Shown here: piece by piece, positions 36,658-45,688 of the stretch
How the letters are laid out: each line of letters starts with the position of its first letter
Position numbering within the stretch: the stretch's first letter is position 1
Assembly: GCA_965215115.1 (NCBI GenBank)
Contig: OZ244050.1
Span: 1,302,001-1,366,000, forward strand
Direction of reading: 5' to 3'
Length of the DNA: 64,000 nucleotides
Origin: CALDTK01 sp965215115
GTDB lineage: Bacteria; Bacteroidota; Bacteroidia; Chitinophagales; Saprospiraceae
Notes under the pieces: generated by a model
What the model was told of the DNA's origin: nothing
Seen by the model: the letters and a program-made list of their open reading frames with translations, nothing else
Databases searched by the model: none
Made by a program: the position numbers and the translations under genes

Positions 36658-38122
36658 AGTACGCCCGCGCGAACAACACCCGCCGTGTACTTGCCTTCCC
36701 GCTGATCATGTCGACGCCATCCTCCTCGGGCGCGTCGAGCGGGATACACCGGATCGTGGCCTTGGTCTCTTCCTTGATCCGGGCCTCCGTCTCGGGGGTG
36801 CCGTCCCAGTGCGCGAGCACGAAGCCGCCCTTGCCGTCGAGCGTTTCTTGGAAAGTGGCGTAGTCGTCGACCCTCGTCGTCATCTCGGCGCGGTAGGCCC
36901 GGGCGCGCTCGAAGAGGTTGGTCTGGATCTCGTCGAGGAGGGTTTTGACGTAAGTCGCCAAACCCTCGCGCGGCACACTCTGCTTGTCCTTCGTGTCGCG
37001 ACGCGCCACCTCCACGACGCCCTTGTCGAGGTCGCGCTGCCCGAGCCCGAGGCGGACGGGGATGCCGCTCAACTCGTGCTCGGCGAACTTGAAGCCCGGC
37101 CGCTTGCGGTCGTCCTCGTCGTAGAACACGCGCACGCCCTCGGCCCGGAGCTCGGCCATGATCGTTTTGGCGACAGCCGTAAGCTCCTCGCTCGGCTTCG
37201 GGATCGGGACGATGACCACCTGTTTTGGCGCAAGCCTGGGCGGAATCACGAGCCCCTGATCGTCTGAGTGCGTCATGATGAGCCCGCCCATGAGGCGCGT
37301 CGACACGCCCCAGCTCGTGGCCCAGACGTGCTCGCGCTCGTTGTCCTTGTTGGCGAAGGTCACGTCGAAGGCCTTCGCGAAATTCTGCCCGAGGAAGTGT
37401 GACGTGCCCGACTGCAGCGCCTTGCCGTCCTGCATCAGCGCCTCGATGGTGTAGGTGTCGACGGCGCCCGCGAAACGCTCCGAGGCCGTCTTGACGCCCT
37501 TGATCACCGGCATCGCCATGTACTCCTCGGCGAAGGTGGCGTAGGTATCGAGCATGCGCAGCGTCTCCTCGACGGCCTCCGCGGCGGTGGCGTGCGCGGT
37601 GTGGCCCTCCTGCCACAGGAACTCGGCCGTGCGCAGGAACAGGCGCGTGCGCAGCTCCCACCGCACCACGTTGCACCACTGATTGACGAGCAGGGGCAGG
37701 TCGCGGTAGGAGTCGATCCAGTCCTTGTAGGTGCTCCAGATGATCGTCTCGGAGGTCGGCCGCACGATGAGCTCCTCCTCGAGCTTCGCGTCCGGGTCCA
37801 CGATGACGCCCTCGCCGCTGGGGTCGTTCTTGAGGCGGTAGTGCGTCACCACGGCGCACTCCTTGGCGAAGCCCTCGACGTGCTCGGCCTCCTTGCTCAG
37901 GAAGGACTTCGGGATGAAGAGCGGGAAGTAGGCGTTGACGTGCCCGGTCTCCTTGAACATGTCGTCGAGCTGGCGCTGCATCCGCTCCCAGATCCCGAAG
38001 CCGTGCGGCTTGATGACCATGCACCCGCGCACCGCGGAGTGGTCGGCGAGGTTGGCCTTGCGGACCACGTCGTTGTACCACTGGTTGTAGTCGTCGGCGC
38101 GGGGGGTGATGACGTTGGACAT
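36656..38122 (-). CDS. proS: proline--tRNA ligase (ProRS, archaeal/eukaryal-like short form)
   Basis: This 488-residue class II synthetase charges tRNA-Pro. Motif 1 is around HGFGIWERMQRQLDDMF and motif 2 around RPTSETIIW and RWELRTRLFLRTAEFLWQEG. Motif 3 follows SWGVSTRLMGGLIMTHSDD, then the anticodon domain (VVIVPIPKPSEEL) and a C-terminal domain. The lack of an editing insert and the LAPKQVVIVPI signature mark the short ProS type common in Bacteroidota. Its leader is odd: four GGGGTGC heptamers (38123-38150) abut the start codon, followed by a mini-hairpin and a TACTTTCG box at 38172-38179. Internal mini-hairpins at 36942, 37164 and 37222 fit the conserved protein without insertions. Confidence 0.92.
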   Translation of the reverse strand: MSNVITPRADDYNQWYNDVVRKANLADHSAVRGCMVIKPHGFGIWERMQRQLDDMFKETGHVNAYFPLFIPKSFLSKEAEHVEGFAKECAVVTHYRLKNDPSGEGVIVDPDAKLEEELIVRPTSETIIWSTYKDWIDSYRDLPLLVNQWCNVVRWELRTRLFLRTAEFLWQEGHTAHATAAEAVEETLRMLDTYATFAEEYMAMPVIKGVKTASERFAGAVDTYTIEALMQDGKALQSGTSHFLGQNFAKAFDVTFANKDNEREHVWATSWGVSTRLMGGLIMTHSDDQGLVIPPRLAPKQVVIVPIPKPSEELTAVAKTIMAELRAEGVRVFYDEDDRKRPGFKFAEHELSGIPVRLGLGQRDLDKGVVEVARRDTKDKQSVPREGLATYVKTLLDEIQTNLFERARAYRAEMTTRVDDYATFQETLDGKGGFVLAHWDGTPETEARIKEETKATIRCIPLDAPEEDGVDMISGKASTRRVLFARAY

Positions 38123-38150
38123 GGGGTGCGGGGTGCGGGGTGCGGGGTGC
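38123..38150. repeat. tandem heptamer GGGGTGC x4 in proS leader
   Basis: Four perfect units directly adjoin the proS start codon and are followed by the mini-hairpin GCTTTCGCCAAAAC (38152-38165). Confidence 0.8.
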
Positions 38151-38318
38151 GGCTTTCGCCAAAACGGGTCGCGAAAGTAGCCTTTTCGGTCTAGCGCGTA
38201 TTTTAAGCGTGCATTTGGCAGACTTTAATGGTACCTTAACGGTCCGAAACGGGTACGTGAGCGACCTTTGGAGCGTCATCAGGCGTTACTGTTAGTAGCC
38301 CACCGAAACAAGCAAGCC

Positions 38319-39539
38319 ATGAAAACCACGACTTTACAACTAGGCCTCGCGGCCGTCTTCGCCGTTGCCGGCGCCCAGAGCGCCCTCGCGCAGTTCGACG
38401 ATGTCTACTACGATCCGTCGATCGCGCAGGCGACCAGCACGAAGACCTACGCCTCGCAGGACGATTACGCCGCCAACGACGGCTACGACGACGCCGCTGC
38501 CTACGACTCGGAGTTCGTCGACGCCAACGTCCCCGCCTACGACGACAACGCTCGTCGCAACCAGCGCATCACCACGGACGACTACACGGGCTACGAGTAC
38601 AGCTCGCGCATCCGCCGCTTCGCGCAGCCCTACGCGGGCTTCGGGTACTACGACCCGGTCTACGTCGACCAGTTCTACTACGGCGGCGGCATCCGTCCGG
38701 GCTTCCAGACGGCCCTGATCTACAACTCGCCGTACAACTACAGCGCCTTCCGCGCCAATCGTTTCGGGGCGTTCAACGACCCGTTCTTCTACAGTCCGTA
38801 CGCGGCGGCCCGCTTCAACCGTGGGTTTAATAACGGCTTCTACGATCCGTTTTACGATCCCTTCCTCGGCGGCCAGAGCGCCTTCGGTTGGGGCGGCGGT
38901 GCCTTCGGGAACCCCGCGTTCAACAATGGATTCGGCGCCTTCGGTGGCGCTGGCTTCGGCAGCGCTTACTACTGCCCACCGTCGTGGGGTACGAACAACG
39001 TAGTGTACAACACGCCCAACGCCCTGCCCGCCCGTACGTCGACCGTCGCCGAGCGCGGCAACACCCGCAGCGTCGGTACCCGCGGGGCCACCCGCCCGAC
39101 CAATACCGATCGCGCGCCGATCCCAGGTCGCAGCACCCGGACCAACGACGACCAGTCGCTCACCCGCCGCAGCAACGGTACGTACAGCACGCCGAGCCGC
39201 TCCACGACGCCCGCCTCACGCAGCAACGGCCGCGTGGCCCCGAGCCGCGACAACAGTCGTACCCCGAGCCCGAGCACCAATTCGCGTGGCGTCGAGCAAC
39301 GTAGCAGCAGCCCGAGCTACTCGACCCCGAGCCGCAGTTCTGCCCCGAGCCGTTCATCGTCACGTCCGAGCTACTCGGCGCCGAGCGAACGATCCAACCC
39401 GAGCTACTCTGCTCCGAGCCGCAGCTCCAGCCCGAGCTACTCCAGCCCCAGCCGCAGCAGCAGCCCGAGTTCATCTGGCAGCAGCCGTGGTTCATCCGGG
39501 AGCAGCAGCTCCCGCGGCGGCGGACGCAGCCCACGCTAA
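38319..39539 (+). CDS. secreted low-complexity Gly/Ser/Arg-rich protein
   Basis: This 406-residue protein has signal peptide MKTTTLQLGLAAVFAVAGAQSALAQ. The first half of the mature protein is rich in Tyr, Asp, Phe and Gly (FYDPFYDPFLGG); from about residue 250 it is a Ser/Arg/Pro repeat tail (PSRSSSPSYS-like units). No enzyme motif. A structural or adhesive role is a guess. An ATG at 38268 is rejected because it lacks the signal peptide. A strong terminator follows. Confidence 0.6.
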   Translation: MKTTTLQLGLAAVFAVAGAQSALAQFDDVYYDPSIAQATSTKTYASQDDYAANDGYDDAAAYDSEFVDANVPAYDDNARRNQRITTDDYTGYEYSSRIRRFAQPYAGFGYYDPVYVDQFYYGGGIRPGFQTALIYNSPYNYSAFRANRFGAFNDPFFYSPYAAARFNRGFNNGFYDPFYDPFLGGQSAFGWGGGAFGNPAFNNGFGAFGGAGFGSAYYCPPSWGTNNVVYNTPNALPARTSTVAERGNTRSVGTRGATRPTNTDRAPIPGRSTRTNDDQSLTRRSNGTYSTPSRSTTPASRSNGRVAPSRDNSRTPSPSTNSRGVEQRSSSPSYSTPSRSSAPSRSSSRPSYSAPSERSNPSYSAPSRSSSPSYSSPSRSSSPSSSGSSRGSSGSSSSRGGGRSPR

Positions 39540-39603
39540 GCGCGGGTCTGCACAACCACACTCGGTGCGGCTTGGCTGAGTGCCAACGTTTTAACATGTC
39601 TTA

Positions 39604-39647
39604 ACGGGGCCGTCGGTGAACTACACCGGCGGCCCCGTTTTATTATT
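39604..39647 (+). terminator. rho-independent terminator
   Basis: The stem ACGGGGCCG with CGGTG pairs with CACCG and GGCCCCGT, followed by TTTTATTATT. It lies 65 bases after the Ser-rich protein gene. Confidence 0.85.
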
Positions 39648-39671
39648 AAGTACCCTTTCCCAATCCCCATT

Positions 39672-41255
39672 ATGCTCCTCCGCTCCCTCGCGTCCGTCGC
39701 CGCCGCCCTTGCCCTCGCTACACTCTCCGAGGCGCAGACCCTCGACGACGCCCTGCGCTACTCCGAGAACTTCCCCCTCGGCACGGCGCGCAGCCTCGGG
39801 GTGAGCAACTCGATGTCGGCACTCGGGGCGGACTACTCCGCGGTGTCGAGTAATCCGGCAGGACTCGCGGCCTTCCGGCGCAACGATTTCTCGCTGACCT
39901 TCGGGAGCCTGACCACCGGCTCGAACGCCTCCAGTCTCGACGGCGGCCCGACCGCCCAGAATGACGGCAACACGAAGTTCGCCGTGCCGCAGGCGGGTCT
40001 CGTCCTGACGCGCCGCCCGATCGCGAGCAAGTGGACACAGCTGAACTTCGGCTTGGGGGTATCGCAGTCGAATCGCTTCGAGGAGAGCCTCAACTTCCGC
40101 GGCACGAGCGCCGGGTCCATCACGGATGTCTGGCTCGACGAGGCCAACCGCTACGGCTTGGGGGCGGATGGGCGCCGCGACTTCGTAAACGGAGACTTCG
40201 TGTTCAATCCACTCGCCCTCGGGGAGCTCAGCGACTACAGCAGCGGACTAGCGTTCGACGCAGGCGTACTGATCCCCGGCGACGATACCGAAAATCCACC
40301 TTTCTACAACAGCGACTACGACCTGGCCCGGGGTGCTGGCCCCGATTTGGTCAATACCCCCGGTGCGCCCCTCGACAAGTCCGGTACCGTGACGCGCAGC
40401 GGCCGCAACGCCACCATCGACTTCTCCATCGCCGGCAACTACGACGAGAAGCTCATGATCGGCGCCACGGTCGGGCTCTCCCGCCTCAAGTACAACGGCG
40501 CCACCAACTACCGCGAGGACGATGCCGCGGACGCCGTGGCGTCCTTCGAGCGCCTTTCGTACAACCAGATCTCCGAGATTTCGGGTACGGGCGTACAGCT
40601 CCGCGTCGGGGCAATCTACCGCCCGATGCAGGCGCTCCGCATTGGCCTGGCCTACCACAGCCCCTCGCGCATCAGCCTCACCGACTCGTACACCACCAAC
40701 CTCCAGTACATCTACATCGACCGACAGGGGGGCACCGTCAACGGCAATGGCCGTCCGGATCAGCCGAGCGTGATCGAGTACAGGTTCACGACGCCCAGCC
40801 AGTACAAGGCCTCCGCGGCGGTGCTGCTCGGGCAGCGCGGCTTCCTCAGCACGGAGCTGACCTACATCAACTTCGCCGGCGGCAGCTTCAAGTCCGACTT
40901 CGCCGACAGTGACGCCAGCGTCAACAACACGATCGACCAGAGTCTCAAGGGTGCGGTTCAGGCGCGCTTCGGTGGCGAGCTCAACGTCAAGCCGTTCCAG
41001 GTGCGGGCGGGCTTCCAGTACATCGGGGCGCCGATCGACAACGAGGACGCGGTGTTGGGGGCGACGGCGGGGGTGGGCTTTCGCCAAAACAGGCTGGGCC
41101 TCGACCTCGGCTACCAGTTGCTGCTCCGCCCCGACCGCACCTTCGTGCCCTACAACATCGAGCCGCTTAACTTCCCGCAGTCTAGCGTGGCCTACACGCC
41201 GACCAGCCACACCCTCGCCCTTACGCTCGGGTGGAAGCTCGTGTCGCTCGACTAG
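39672..41255 (+). CDS. outer-membrane porin, FadL/OmpP1-like
   Basis: This 527-residue protein has signal peptide MLLRSLASVAAALALATLSEAQ. The mature start (ARSLGVSNSMSALGADYSAV, SSNPAGLAAF) is the classic opening of Bacteroidota OmpP1/FadL-type transporters for hydrophobic compounds. Alternating strands and a C-terminal TLALTLGWKLVSLD support a beta-barrel. The promoter-like TACCCTTT is 13 bases before the ATG, right after the terminator. A mini-hairpin at 41077 encodes GFRQNRLGL. Confidence 0.82.
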   Translation: MLLRSLASVAAALALATLSEAQTLDDALRYSENFPLGTARSLGVSNSMSALGADYSAVSSNPAGLAAFRRNDFSLTFGSLTTGSNASSLDGGPTAQNDGNTKFAVPQAGLVLTRRPIASKWTQLNFGLGVSQSNRFEESLNFRGTSAGSITDVWLDEANRYGLGADGRRDFVNGDFVFNPLALGELSDYSSGLAFDAGVLIPGDDTENPPFYNSDYDLARGAGPDLVNTPGAPLDKSGTVTRSGRNATIDFSIAGNYDEKLMIGATVGLSRLKYNGATNYREDDAADAVASFERLSYNQISEISGTGVQLRVGAIYRPMQALRIGLAYHSPSRISLTDSYTTNLQYIYIDRQGGTVNGNGRPDQPSVIEYRFTTPSQYKASAAVLLGQRGFLSTELTYINFAGGSFKSDFADSDASVNNTIDQSLKGAVQARFGGELNVKPFQVRAGFQYIGAPIDNEDAVLGATAGVGFRQNRLGLDLGYQLLLRPDRTFVPYNIEPLNFPQSSVAYTPTSHTLALTLGWKLVSLD

Positions 41256-41339
41256 GGGAATACATGTAGGATAATCCACATGTTTGGCGCGGACTTTGCC
41301 GTGGACCGGGCCGAGCCCCGCTCGCCAAGCCCCCCCGCT

Positions 41340-42488
41340 ATGTCCGCCAAGTACCCTCGCCTACCCGCTGTTTTGCTGGCCGCTCTGTGGCTGGTGGGTT
41401 CGGTTTTGGCGAAAGCCCAAACCCCCATCGACAGCGCCCTCATCGAGCGCACTATCGTGGAGGCGAAGTGGCGCTACGCGTACACGCTGCACGTCGGGTC
41501 CAACACCATCATCCACGAGGCCGGCGAGGAGTACGACTTCTTCCTGTACTTCCGCTACGACTACACGGCCGAGGAGTTCCTCAACGGCCGCTACGAGCGC
41601 AAGGCCTGGGCCCTGGCCGGCGACCAACTCTTTTACCCGTTCCGCAACGTCAACCTCTTCCGCGTGCGGCAGGCGAGCCAGGCGGGGCTCGCGCTGGAGT
41701 TCACGCAGCCCAACAGCAAGGGCAACTACCAGTACCACTTCGTGCGCGTCTCGGATGAGGACGCGCCCTTCGTCAAACCCGTCAATCAGTTGCCCACGGC
41801 CCTCGTGGAGGATTTCAGCACCAGGAAGCGCAGTCGCCGCCGGGGCGCCGACGACCACGTGACGGGCGTCAAGAAGGACCGTCGGTGGTGGCCTTTCGGC
41901 AAAAACAAGCGCAACCGCGACGCCGACGATGTCGACGAAGACGACGAGCCGAGCAAGCGCGAGGTCCGCATCGCCGAGCGCGAGGCCGGGCGCGAGGAGC
42001 GCAAGGAGGCGCGACGCTTCAGCAAGGACGGCGAACTCGCTACCGACATGATGATCGAGATGACGGGCGGCGGCTTCTTCGGCGGGATCGACCCCGTGAT
42101 GCGTGACCACACGGTCATCAAGCCCGGCGGCCACATGGTCAAGGAGTTCAAGACCGTCAACATGGACCTGCGCCGCACCTCGGTCGATATCGACGTGGAG
42201 GAGTACAATCGCCTCGCGAAGTTCATCAAGGAGCAGGGCTTCTTCGACCTCGAGCGCAGCTACGACTGCGAGACCGAGATGTGCCAGGCCCGCAAGCGCA
42301 CCAAGCCCACGCCCATCCCCCTGCGCATCGCCGTCGGGACCGGCAACGACAAGAAGGTGGTCAACATCGCGATCTGGGGCCTCGACGAGCGCGGCGTCCG
42401 GTACGTGGACTACCCCAAAGGCCTCGAGGAGGTCATCCAGGCCGTGCTCAAGGTAAGCAACGGAGCCACGTACACGATGGCGAAGTAG
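41340..42488 (+). CDS. exported protein of unknown function
   Basis: This 382-residue protein has signal peptide ending LWLVGSVLAKAQ; VLAKA is encoded by an exact mini-hairpin copy (41403-41416). The N-terminal domain (residues 25-160) is beta-rich; a highly charged middle (KKDRRWWPFGKNKRNRD, then EREAGREERKEARR) precedes a C-terminal domain (VEEYNRLAKFIKEQGFFDLE). No family recognised. The upstream ATG at 41280 lacks a signal peptide and is rejected. Confidence 0.55.
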   Translation: MSAKYPRLPAVLLAALWLVGSVLAKAQTPIDSALIERTIVEAKWRYAYTLHVGSNTIIHEAGEEYDFFLYFRYDYTAEEFLNGRYERKAWALAGDQLFYPFRNVNLFRVRQASQAGLALEFTQPNSKGNYQYHFVRVSDEDAPFVKPVNQLPTALVEDFSTRKRSRRRGADDHVTGVKKDRRWWPFGKNKRNRDADDVDEDDEPSKREVRIAEREAGREERKEARRFSKDGELATDMMIEMTGGGFFGGIDPVMRDHTVIKPGGHMVKEFKTVNMDLRRTSVDIDVEEYNRLAKFIKEQGFFDLERSYDCETEMCQARKRTKPTPIPLRIAVGTGNDKKVVNIAIWGLDERGVRYVDYPKGLEEVIQAVLKVSNGATYTMAK

Positions 42489-42523
42489 GAGGCCCGAGCT
42501 GATGGCTGTGGACCTGGCAGCGT

Positions 42524-42547
42524 GAGAAGGGGAAGGGTGCCCTTCTC
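42524..42547. other. perfect 8-bp hairpin downstream of exported protein gene
   Basis: GAGAAGGG pairs with CCCTTCTC around an 8-base loop, between two convergent genes. There is no T-run, so a terminator role is uncertain. Confidence 0.35.
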
Positions 42548-42635
42548 TAAGCAGGCAAACACGGCTCGTGCACCGCAACGAACGCCGTAACCTAGGGTGC
42601 GACCCTAGAAGGACAGACGAGCCCGCACCCAACCC

Positions 42636-43490
42636 TCACCGCGCCCGCCCCGCCCCCAATTGCGGGAAGTCATCAAACACGATGTACACCGGCGCATGGT
42701 CCGACACCTGTCCAGCCCGCTCGAGATCATACCTCAGGAACGCCACCACGTCACAGATCCCGCGCTCCAACACCTGCACCTGGTGTGCCGGCACGAGGAT
42801 GTTGTCGCTCTCCTTGGCGTAGTACTCGTCCCCGCCCTCCGGCGCCTTGCGCTTGAGCGTCGTCCGCTGGCCCGTGAGGGCGAGTTGGAAGTTGCGCTTG
42901 CGCCACGGGTTGAAGACCGTGTGGTGACTCACGACATTGAAGTCGCCCAGGACGAAGAGCGGCTCGTCGCCGTACGTGTCCATCATCGTCTTGAGCTGCG
43001 CGATCTCGCGTTCGGGTTGCTGGTCGTGCGGACGCGCGTGGAAGTTGGCCACGCGAAAGCGCTTCCCCTGCCACTCGAACTCGGCCAGGTAGGGCTCGCG
43101 CTCGATGGTTTTGGCGAAAGCCGCCATCAACTTGGGTCGGCCGATGAGCTTGATCTTGGACGTGCGCCAGATGAAGGCGTAGCGCTCGCTGATCGCCGAG
43201 CTCGAACTTTGCGTCGGGTCGCTGACGCGGTAGTCGAAGTCGGCTCCCATGCGGTCGAGCGTCCCGACGAGTCGCGCCACGGCCCTTGCCCCGGCCGGAT
43301 CCTTGGCCACCACCTCCTGGATGGCGATGACGTCGTAGTCGCGCAGGATCTGCGCCATGAGCGTGATCTCCTCGTCGGACTTGCTGCCACCCAGATCACG
43401 GATGTTCCAGGAGAGGAGCTTGACGTGATCGCCCTGCGCCGCGACCGAGAGGCTGAGGAGGAGTAGCCAGACGGGTAGGAGCTTGCGCAT
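42636..43490 (-). CDS. endonuclease/exonuclease/phosphatase family protein (DNase I-like), secreted
   Basis: This 284-residue protein has signal peptide MRKLLPVWLLLLSLSVAAQ. DNase I-fold motifs: LLSWNIRDLGG (Asn), VIAIQEVV (metal Glu), FRVANFHARPHD (catalytic His), FVLGDFNVV (Asp and Asn) and SDHAPVYIVF (Asp-His). It should cleave phosphodiesters, probably nucleic acid, outside the cytoplasm. A mini-hairpin lies at 43108-43121. Short GTGCGGGG-type tandem repeats lie upstream (43521-43560). Confidence 0.82.
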   Translation of the reverse strand: MRKLLPVWLLLLSLSVAAQGDHVKLLSWNIRDLGGSKSDEEITLMAQILRDYDVIAIQEVVAKDPAGARAVARLVGTLDRMGADFDYRVSDPTQSSSSAISERYAFIWRTSKIKLIGRPKLMAAFAKTIEREPYLAEFEWQGKRFRVANFHARPHDQQPEREIAQLKTMMDTYGDEPLFVLGDFNVVSHHTVFNPWRKRNFQLALTGQRTTLKRKAPEGGDEYYAKESDNILVPAHQVQVLERGICDVVAFLRYDLERAGQVSDHAPVYIVFDDFPQLGAGRAR

Positions 43491-43640
43491 AGGCTTGTGT
43501 AACGGCTACACTTGGGTAATGGTGCAGTGGGTGCGGGGTGCGGTGGGTGCGGGGTGCGGAGGTGTCACTTGATGTAGAGGCTATGCTTTCGGGCGTTAGG
43601 CCTCTAGATGGTAAGCTGCACGCAGGCACAATCCCGCAGT

Positions 43641-45092
43641 CTAGAGTGGCGGTGGGTCAACGCTGGGCTTCGACCAGTTGGTGCGGCGCGTGAGGTACAT
43701 GATGATGGCGAGGGCGAGCAGGAGGCCGAAGGAGCCGAGCAGCAGGCTGTAGTCCTCGAGCTGCAGGAGGCTGTAGAAGAAGCCGTAGAGCAGGGCCAGA
43801 ATACCCACGACCAGCCCCGTGAGGCGGGTACTGTCGAGCACGGCGTAGGAGTAGCCTCCGATCAGGCCCAGGATAAGCAACACGGACAGCGCGTAAGCCC
43901 AGTCGAAGCCGATGTGCTCGCTGAGGGAGAGCAGCAGCACGTAAAAAAGCACGATGGCCGCGCCGATGAGCAGGTACTGGATGAGGTGCAGGCGCTTGCG
44001 GTTGAGGGCCTCGACGAAGAAGAAAGTGAGGAAGCTGGCCGCGATGAAGAGCGCCGAGTAGCGCGCCGAGCGAAAGGTCTTGCGGTAGTCGTCGACGGGG
44101 AGCAGGAGGTCGGCTCCGAAGTCGAAGTCCCCGAAGCTGGTGAGTGCCGGACCGACATCCGTCAGCGGCTCCGTCGCGTAGTCGTAGCTGGCGTAAGACT
44201 GCATCCGGTCGTTGCTGTAGCGCGTAGGGCGTACCCCTCCGTCGTAAGGGCCCTGGCCGCCCTGGCCGGCGGCGACGAGTCCGGCGCGCGGCAGTGGCCG
44301 GTTGACCTCGACGATGCTCCAGTGCGCCGAGAAGGCGTCGGTCCCGACGGTGCGCTCGTCCGGGAGGAAGGCCCCGGAGAACTTCGGATCGCCCCAGTTG
44401 CCGCCGAGGGTCACGTCGGTCTGGCTCGCCAGCGGACTGAAGCCAATGCTCGAGGAGCCGCGGACGCGCAGTCCGAACTCGAACTCCCCACCGGTCCACC
44501 CTTCCGTAAGTTGGATCGGCGCCTGGAAGCCGCTGTAAAGCACCGCGGCCTGCGGGAGACCCGGCTCGAAGGCGGTGCGCTGGCTGCCGAGCGTAAGCGA
44601 GGACAGCGAATCGATCCCACGTACGTCTTCGACGCCGAAGCTGAGGGTGGCGCGGGTGTAGTCGAGGGCCCCGGCGGGGACGCCGAGTCGCGAGACCGCG
44701 AGACTGTCGAAACGCCCCCTGACGCGCACCGTCGCCTCGTAGAGTACGGCCGCGTAGATGCTGCGCTTGCGGGTCTCGGGGATGAGCTGCACGTCGATGT
44801 CGACGCTGGCTGGCAGGAGGTAGGCCTCGCCACGTTGCGTGACCACCTTGTCGTCCACCGTGGTCTGCGTCTGGTAAGGCACCTGGATGATGGGGCCGGC
44901 CAGACGCTGCGCCTGTCCCCACTGGGCGCCGATCTCGAGGACGGCGTCGTCGCGGAGGTTTTGGCGTTCGCGGATCAGATCGTCGACCAGGTAGGCCGGG
45001 ATGAGCAGGAATAGGCCCAGCAGACCGACGCCGAGTAGTTTGAGCGTGGCGCTGCGGCGGGCGAAGTCGTTGATCTGGCTAAGGGTACTCAT
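43641..45092 (-). CDS. creD: inner-membrane protein CreD family
   Basis: This 483-residue protein has the CreD pattern: a membrane helix (TLKLLGVGLLGLFLLIPAYLV), LIRERQNLRDDAVLEIGAQW with GPIIQVPYQT, a large periplasmic beta-rich domain (RARFDSLAV-like strands), and five C-terminal helices (ALFIAASFLTFFFVEALNRK; HLIQYLLIGAAIVLFYVLL). Family members affect envelope integrity and beta-lactam or colicin tolerance. No creBC regulators are nearby. The next gene in the same direction is nadD, 18 bases upstream. Confidence 0.88.
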   Translation of the reverse strand: MSTLSQINDFARRSATLKLLGVGLLGLFLLIPAYLVDDLIRERQNLRDDAVLEIGAQWGQAQRLAGPIIQVPYQTQTTVDDKVVTQRGEAYLLPASVDIDVQLIPETRKRSIYAAVLYEATVRVRGRFDSLAVSRLGVPAGALDYTRATLSFGVEDVRGIDSLSSLTLGSQRTAFEPGLPQAAVLYSGFQAPIQLTEGWTGGEFEFGLRVRGSSSIGFSPLASQTDVTLGGNWGDPKFSGAFLPDERTVGTDAFSAHWSIVEVNRPLPRAGLVAAGQGGQGPYDGGVRPTRYSNDRMQSYASYDYATEPLTDVGPALTSFGDFDFGADLLLPVDDYRKTFRSARYSALFIAASFLTFFFVEALNRKRLHLIQYLLIGAAIVLFYVLLLSLSEHIGFDWAYALSVLLILGLIGGYSYAVLDSTRLTGLVVGILALLYGFFYSLLQLEDYSLLLGSFGLLLALAIIMYLTRRTNWSKPSVDPPPL

Positions 45093-45110
45093 GTAGGTGG
45101 GGTGTGGCGG

Positions 45111-45680
45111 CTATGCGTAGAGCCCCTGCCGGTCGATCTCCACTCGCACCGGCTCGGGGACCAGGTAGCGGATGTCGCGTTTTGCCGAAAGGCGCCCCCG
45201 AATGTAAGAGCTAGAAATTTGCATCAGCGGTACGTCCACGTGGAGGTGCACGCTGGGGTGACCGACGTAAGGCCCGTCGAGTTGGTAGTCCGGCCGCACG
45301 TACACGTGGACCTGGTGGTGGCGTAGGATCTCCTCCGGGTTCTTCCACCGCGGGAGGCTCACGAGGTTGTCGCCGCCCATGACGAGGGCGAAGTCGCGCG
45401 CGGGGTGGCGTTCCCGCAAAACGGCCAGCGTGTCGACGGTGTAGCTGGGTTTGGGCAGACCGAACTCGACGTTGGAGGCCTTGACGCGGGAGTTGTCGCC
45501 GATCCCGAGTTCGAGCAAGGCCAGGCGGTCGTAGTCGTTGGCCAGGGAGCGGCGGTCCTTGAGGGGGTTGTGGGGGCTGAGCACCATCCAGGTCTCCCCG
45601 AGGGCGGCGGCGAAGTAGTCGGCGATGATGAGGTGCCCGACGTGGACGGGGTTGAAGGAGCCGAAGAAGAGGGCGGTCAT
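45111..45680 (-). CDS. nadD: nicotinate-nucleotide adenylyltransferase
   Basis: This 189-residue enzyme transfers AMP from ATP to nicotinate mononucleotide in NAD synthesis. It shows the nucleotidyltransferase motif GSFNPVHVGHL with HxGH, LSPHNPLKD, KPSYTVDTL, MGGDNL and the final ISSSYIRGRL. Its ATG (45680-45678) is followed upstream by a run of G's and then 17 copies of an 8-bp repeat, so the leader is almost wholly simple repeat. Mini-hairpins are at 45179 and 45408, the latter with a GCG/CGC stem. Confidence 0.92.
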   Translation of the reverse strand: MTALFFGSFNPVHVGHLIIADYFAAALGETWMVLSPHNPLKDRRSLANDYDRLALLELGIGDNSRVKASNVEFGLPKPSYTVDTLAVLRERHPARDFALVMGGDNLVSLPRWKNPEEILRHHQVHVYVRPDYQLDGPYVGHPSVHLHVDVPLMQISSSYIRGRLSAKRDIRYLVPEPVRVEIDRQGLYA

Positions 45681-45688
45681 GGGGGGGG

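Noticed and set aside
36069..38279. 736-codon minus-strand frame overlapping proS
   Set aside because: It is in a different frame from ProRS, which has intact class II motifs. The long frame is a GC-rich artefact.
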